A stretch of DNA of 39,064 nucleotides. Origin: Hydrogenophaga sp. (lineage in GTDB: Bacteria; Pseudomonadota; Gammaproteobacteria; Burkholderiales; Burkholderiaceae_C). Below the pieces are notes generated by a model that saw only the letters and a program-made list of their open reading frames with translations, was not told the DNA's origin and made no database searches. Location: the NCBI RefSeq assembly GCF_028698005.1, contig NZ_JAQVEJ010000003.1:5006-44069 (forward strand), written 5' to 3'. Made by a program: the position numbers and the translations under genes. How positions within the stretch are numbered: position 1 is the stretch's first letter; each line of letters starts with the position of its first letter. This document shows positions 36,701 to 39,064 of the stretch, one piece after another.

Positions 36701-39064
36701 TTGCGCAAGCTGCTGGAGGCGGGCCATTCGCTGATCGTGATCGAGCACAACCTCGACGTGATCCGCAGCGCCGACTGGCTGATCGACCTCGGGCCCGAGG
36801 GTGGCTCGGGCGGCGGCCGCATCGTGGCCGAAGGGCCTCCCGAGGAGGTGCGCAAGCACCCCGCCAGCCACACGGCGCAGGCGCTGCGCGACTATGCGCA
36901 GGTGATGGGGGAGTCTTTGGTGGCGCGGGAGTCTGGGGCTTTGTCTTGGGTGCTCGCTGCCGGGGATGGGGGGCTGCCGGGCTCCTCATACGCTCTCGCC
37001 AAATCGTCGCCCGGCAGCCCCCCATCCCCGGCGAACCCTCGTCGATCCAACATCGCGGGCATGCCAGTGTCCGCCAAGGGGCGGGGGGCGCCGGGCGACG
37101 ATTTGGGCTTGCCGTATGAGGAGCCCGGCGCCCCCCGCCCCTTGGCAGCGCCTGCCCATAAAAACGCGATCCGCATCGTCAACGCCAAGGAACACAACCT
37201 CAAGAACCTCAGCGTCGACATCCCGCGCGGCCAGTTCAACGTCATCTCCGGCGTCAGCGGTTCGGGCAAGTCCACGCTGGCCTTCGACATTTTGTTCAAC
37301 GAAGGCCAGCGCCGCTACCTCGAAAGCCTCAACGCCTACGCGCGCTCCATCGTGCAGCCCGCCGGCCGGCCCGAGGTCGATGCGGTGTACGGCATCCCGC
37401 CCACCGTCGCCATCGAGCAGCGCCTGAGCCGCGGCGGCCGCAAATCGACCGTCGGCACCACCACGGAGGTCTGGCACTTCCTGCGCCTGCTCTACGTCAA
37501 GCTCGGCACCCAGCACTGCGTGCACGACGGTGCCGCCGTGCAGCCGCAAAGCCCCGACAGCATCGTCGCGGCCATTCTCACACGCTACCGCGGTCGCCAC
37601 ATCGGCCTGCTGGCGCCCCTGGTCGTCAACCGCAAGGGTGTCTATACGGAACTGGCCGACTGGGCGCGCCCGCGCGGCTACACGCATCTGCGCGTGGATG
37701 GCGAGTTTCTGCCGACCAGCGACTTCCCGCGTATCGACCGCTTCAAGGAACACACCATCGAGCTGCCCGTGGCCGACGGTCTGATCGACCCGGCCAACGA
37801 GGCCTGGCTGCGCGGCCAGCTTGCCAAGGCGCTGGAGATCGGCAAGGGCACGGTGCATGTGCTGGCCCCGCTCGACGGGTTGGCGCAGGCACTGGCCGAA
37901 GGCCGCTCGACCCAGGGCCTGGGGTCGCTGGAGGTGTTCTCCACCATGCGGGCCTGTCCCGCCTGCGGCACCAGCTACCCGGAGCTCGATCCGCGCCTGT
38001 TCTCCTACAACAGCAAGCACGGCTGGTGTCCGGACTGCGTGGGCACGGGCGTTCGGCTCACGCGCGAACAGCGCAAGGCACTCGACGATTCCGTGCGCGA
38101 TGACGACCAGCGCGGGCGCGAGCAGAGCTTCGCCGAGCCCGAGGTGGACGGCCTGGTGGACGAGGCGTGCCCCAGTTGCGCGGGTACGCGCCTGAACGCG
38201 CAGGCGCGGGCCGTGCGATTCGGCGGCACGTCGATCACCGACATCGCCCGCCTCTCGGTCAGCGAAGTCCGACAGTGGGTCCGCGCCATGATGGGTGTTG
38301 ACGGTGCGAATGACGATCCGGCGCCGGGCCGCCCCAAGCCGGATCAGCCCCCCCGGGGGGCAGCGACCCGCGAAGCGGCGGAGCGTGGGGGCAACGATCC
38401 GGCGCCGGGCCGCCCCCAGCCGGATCAGCCCCCCCGGGGGGCAGCGACCCGCGAAGCGGCGGAGCGTGGGGGCAACGATCCGGCGCCGGGCCGCCCCCAG
38501 CCGGATCAGCCCCCCCGGGGGGCAGCGACCCGCGTCAGCGGCGGAGCGTGGGGGCCTTTGTCCCGGCGCGAGGCCGATATCGCGCGCGACCTGCTGCCCG
38601 AGATCGAAAGCCGCCTGGCCTTCCTCGAAGACGTCGGGCTGGGTTACCTGACGCTGGACCGCGGCGCGCCGACCCTCTCGGGCGGCGAGGCGCAGCGCAT
38701 CCGGCTGGCGGCGCAGCTCGGCAGCCATCTGCAGGGTGTGTGCTACGTGCTGGACGAGCCGACCATCGGCCTGCATCCGCGCGACAACCAGATCCTGCTG
38801 GACGCCCTGCACAAGCTGGGCGACATGGGCAACACGCTGGTGGTGGTGGAGCACGACGAGGACACGATCCGCCGCGCCGACCACATCATCGACATCGGCC
38901 CGAGCGCGGGCAAGCGCGGCGGCCGCGTGGTGGCGCAGGGCTCGGTGGCCGACCTTTCGGCGTCCGCGGATTCGCTGACCGGGCGCTATCTGCTGCACGC
39001 GATGAAGCATCCGCTGCAGGCACGGCGGCCTGTCTTGGCTTCCTCTTCCGCAACGGGGGATGGG
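33731..39064 (+). CDS. uvrA: Giant tandem UvrA, excinuclease ABC subunit A (3' end beyond the window)
   Basis: The frame from ATG 33731 stays open to the right edge: 1,778 codons, no stop. It holds one full UvrA (residues 1 to about 1055) and most of a second. Half 1: Walker A at 64 (GPSGSGKSS) and 740 (GVSGSGKST), signatures SGGE at 589 and 934, Cys pairs 325/328 and 443/446, and the C-terminal zinc finger Cys839, 842, 862 and 865. Half 2: Walker A at 1174, a CPACG...CPDC finger and SGGE at 1650; its last ATPase domain lies outside. UvrA scans DNA for bulky damage and loads UvrB. Tandem UvrAs near 1,900 residues are known in Burkholderiales. Repeat-derived inserts interrupt it near residues 522-552, 1077-1139 and 1528-1609, all in frame. 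Confidence 0.93.
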   Translation, partial: MPADVPPPSPGARAQDDASPPVTGKHAQVAGEGVGFIRIRGARQHNLKNLDLDIRTGELTVVTGPSGSGKSSLVFDTLFAEGQRRYVETFSAYARQFLDRMDKPAVDRVEGVPPAIAIDQTNPVRSSRSTVGTMTELNDHLKLLFARGARLFDRDTALPVRHDSPETICAELQRRAAEQGDPRLVVTFPVELPASATPEEVEQWLSASGYTRVQAERIVRREAQTVEAQPAKGRKAKPVPAQEVRVLDVVADRFRLSSAEPARVMEAIEVGLKRGSGKLMVYALREEGEPDIWRFSTGLHCPESDIRYADPVPSMFSFNSAVGACEACRGFGRVIGVDYGLVIPDERLSLRNGAVKVFQTPAWKECQDDLMRHAEAAGIPRDTPWNKLTPEQQHWVKSGSPNWNGKWNQQWYGIARFFEYLESKAYKMHIRVLLSKYRSYTECPVCAGARLKGDSLLWRIGTKAQADAVLPPERRHMPQGVAWTRARLEALPGLCLHDLMLMPLSDLRRFFDSLTDSLALARSDSPGGEPYEEPGVSPAGPASPQEPARPTGEQQALKLLFDEINTRLRYLCEVGIGYLTLDRQSRTLSGGEVQRINLTTALGTSLVNTLFVLDEPSIGLHPRDMARINDAMLRLRDAGNTLVVVEHDPAVMLAADRLIDMGPGPGERGGQIVFDGTPAAIRQADTLTGAYLGARKQVGMGFKRMVTDSTPRLILEGAREHNLQHIDVEIPLQRLVVVTGVSGSGKSTLIQDVLAPALLRHFGKATESPGAHDRLLGADHLSDVVYVDQSPIGKTARSNPVSYVGAWDAIRALFADAPLARQRGYTAAKFSFNSGDGRCPTCGGSGFEHVEMQFLSDVYLRCPDCDGKRYRAEVLEVRIERGGRLMTVAEVLALTVSEAAQLFKADREVIRALQPIVDVGLEYVRLGQPVPTLSGGEAQRLKLAGFLAEAARSAAKGPRSQPLARKGTLFLFDEPTTGLHFDDIAKLMRSLRKLLEAGHSLIVIEHNLDVIRSADWLIDLGPEGGSGGGRIVAEGPPEEVRKHPASHTAQALRDYAQVMGESLVARESGALSWVLAAGDGGLPGSSYALAKSSPGSPPSPANPRRSNIAGMPVSAKGRGAPGDDLGLPYEEPGAPRPLAAPAHKNAIRIVNAKEHNLKNLSVDIPRGQFNVISGVSGSGKSTLAFDILFNEGQRRYLESLNAYARSIVQPAGRPEVDAVYGIPPTVAIEQRLSRGGRKSTVGTTTEVWHFLRLLYVKLGTQHCVHDGAAVQPQSPDSIVAAILTRYRGRHIGLLAPLVVNRKGVYTELADWARPRGYTHLRVDGEFLPTSDFPRIDRFKEHTIELPVADGLIDPANEAWLRGQLAKALEIGKGTVHVLAPLDGLAQALAEGRSTQGLGSLEVFSTMRACPACGTSYPELDPRLFSYNSKHGWCPDCVGTGVRLTREQRKALDDSVRDDDQRGREQSFAEPEVDGLVDEACPSCAGTRLNAQARAVRFGGTSITDIARLSVSEVRQWVRAMMGVDGANDDPAPGRPKPDQPPRGAATREAAERGGNDPAPGRPQPDQPPRGAATREAAERGGNDPAPGRPQPDQPPRGAATRVSGGAWGPLSRREADIARDLLPEIESRLAFLEDVGLGYLTLDRGAPTLSGGEAQRIRLAAQLGSHLQGVCYVLDEPTIGLHPRDNQILLDALHKLGDMGNTLVVVEHDEDTIRRADHIIDIGPSAGKRGGRVVAQGSVADLSASADSLTGRYLLHAMKHPLQARRPVLASSSATGDG
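35295..35352. repeat. Degenerate palindromic repeat inside uvrA, partial copy of the linker element
   Basis: Bases 35317-35336 match 37111-37130 at 19 of 20 positions, the right end of the loop and inner arm of the hairpin element at 37073-37146. Flanking GGTCCG (35295-35300) pairs with CGGACC (35347-35352), and TCACC/GGTGA forms an inner stem. It encodes the Pro/Gly/Glu-rich stretch around SPGGEPYEEPG, absent from ordinary UvrA, just before the conserved segment leading into the first SGGE signature. Confidence 0.6.
36959..37032 (-). repeat. 74-bp perfect hairpin element A in the UvrA inter-half linker
   Basis: Two perfectly complementary 24-bp arms, 36959-36982 and 37009-37032, flank a 26-base loop. 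Read on the minus strand the loop begins GACGATTTGG and ends GTATGAGGA, as in element B on the plus strand. Pairing stops exactly at the arm ends. The element is translated through in frame as part of a low-complexity linker (GLPGSSYALAKSSPGSP). Confidence 0.85.
37073..37146 (+). repeat. 74-bp perfect hairpin element B in the UvrA inter-half linker
   Basis: Arms 37073-37096 and 37123-37146 are perfectly complementary over 24 bp, with a 26-base loop (37097-37122) starting GACGATTTGG and ending GTATGAGGA. It is the same family as element A but inverted and 40 bp away. Arm sequences agree with A at 17 of 24 positions; all seven differences are matched on the opposite arm. It encodes GAPGDDLGLPYEEPGAP in the uvrA frame. 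Confidence 0.85.
38313..38555. repeat. Three tandem 81-bp GC-rich palindromic units inside uvrA
   Basis: Units are at 38313-38393, 38394-38474 and 38475-38555. Units 1 and 2 differ by one substitution. Unit 3 gains one base near its end (CGCGTCAGCGG for CGCGAAGCGG), which shifts its last codons but leaves the uvrA frame open. Each unit has GATCCGGC and GCCGGATC as inverted arms, then CCCCCCCGGGGGG and a GCAGCGACCCGCGAAGCGG segment ending GAGCGTGGGGGC. Each adds 27 residues. I recall very similar dispersed repeats in Comamonadaceae intergenic regions; this needs a search. Confidence 0.88.

Noticed and set aside
36959-37146. Hairpins as transcription terminators or as a gene boundary between two uvrA genes
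   Set aside because: No T runs, no stop codon, and the reading frame continues through both hairpins into conserved UvrA sequence.
38313-38555. CRISPR-like array
   Set aside because: The 81-bp units abut directly with no unique spacers, contain palindromes throughout, and are part of an open coding frame.
36986-39010. 674-residue open frame on the minus strand opposite uvrA
   Set aside because: It is antisense to conserved UvrA motifs and has repetitive His/Arg/Gly-rich sequence without family features; a by-product of GC-rich codon use.

Overview
The window looks like a chromosomal segment of a very GC-rich betaproteobacterium of the order Burkholderiales, probably family Comamonadaceae (Hydrogenophaga/Acidovorax-like). 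This is inferred from gene content and gene order (leucine catabolism with embedded DinB and DUF4126 genes, a very long tandem UvrA, Liv-type ABC operons), the strong G/C third-position bias, and GC-rich palindromic repeats. No tRNA, rRNA, CRISPR array, transposase, integrase or phage gene was seen. Coding density is high; the only gene-free stretch over 300 bp is 32735-33157.

Layout. (1) 5-1909: a Nu-class glutathione transferase on the minus strand, divergent from a ychJ-like gene that overlaps a HAD phosphatase gene. (2) 1896-11534, all minus strand: an eight-gene catabolic operon, transcribed ggt-like gene, GntR/FCD regulator, fused livH-livM permease, livG, livF, livK-like binding protein, Rieske oxygenase, succinate-semialdehyde-type dehydrogenase. 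The oxygenase has Glu at the position linking its two metal sites, as in quaternary-amine oxygenases such as CntA. A trimethylammonium-type substrate yielding an amine and a semialdehyde is therefore a reasonable guess. (3) 11731-14684: a bile acid:sodium-type symporter divergent from an AraC regulator, then a second AraC regulator converging on the first. (4) 14823-24031, plus strand: an acyl-CoA synthetase followed by the leucine/isovalerate degradation genes: methylcrotonyl-CoA carboxylase beta, DinB protein, methylglutaconyl-CoA hydratase, DUF4126 membrane protein, carboxylase alpha, a GhrA-like reductase and HMG-CoA lyase. Isovaleryl-CoA dehydrogenase is not in the window. (5) 24106-26327: small housekeeping and accessory genes (LysE exporter, YbaK-type deacylase, DUF1289, HCCA isomerase-like). 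(6) 26348-32734, minus strand: one compact operon ectABCD-ehuBCDA for making ectoine, hydroxylating it and importing ectoines from outside. (7) 33158-33595: a universal stress protein gene. (8) 33731 to the right edge: the first 1,778 codons of a giant tandem UvrA.

The most unusual feature is inside uvrA. Its reading frame has been invaded at three domain junctions by GC-rich palindromic repeats, and stays open through all of them. Two of these sites are homologous positions of the two UvrA halves. The linker between the halves is made largely of two oppositely oriented 74-bp hairpin elements. They share a loop, but their 24-bp perfectly paired arms differ at seven positions, each compensated on the other arm. 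A further site carries three tandem 81-bp units.
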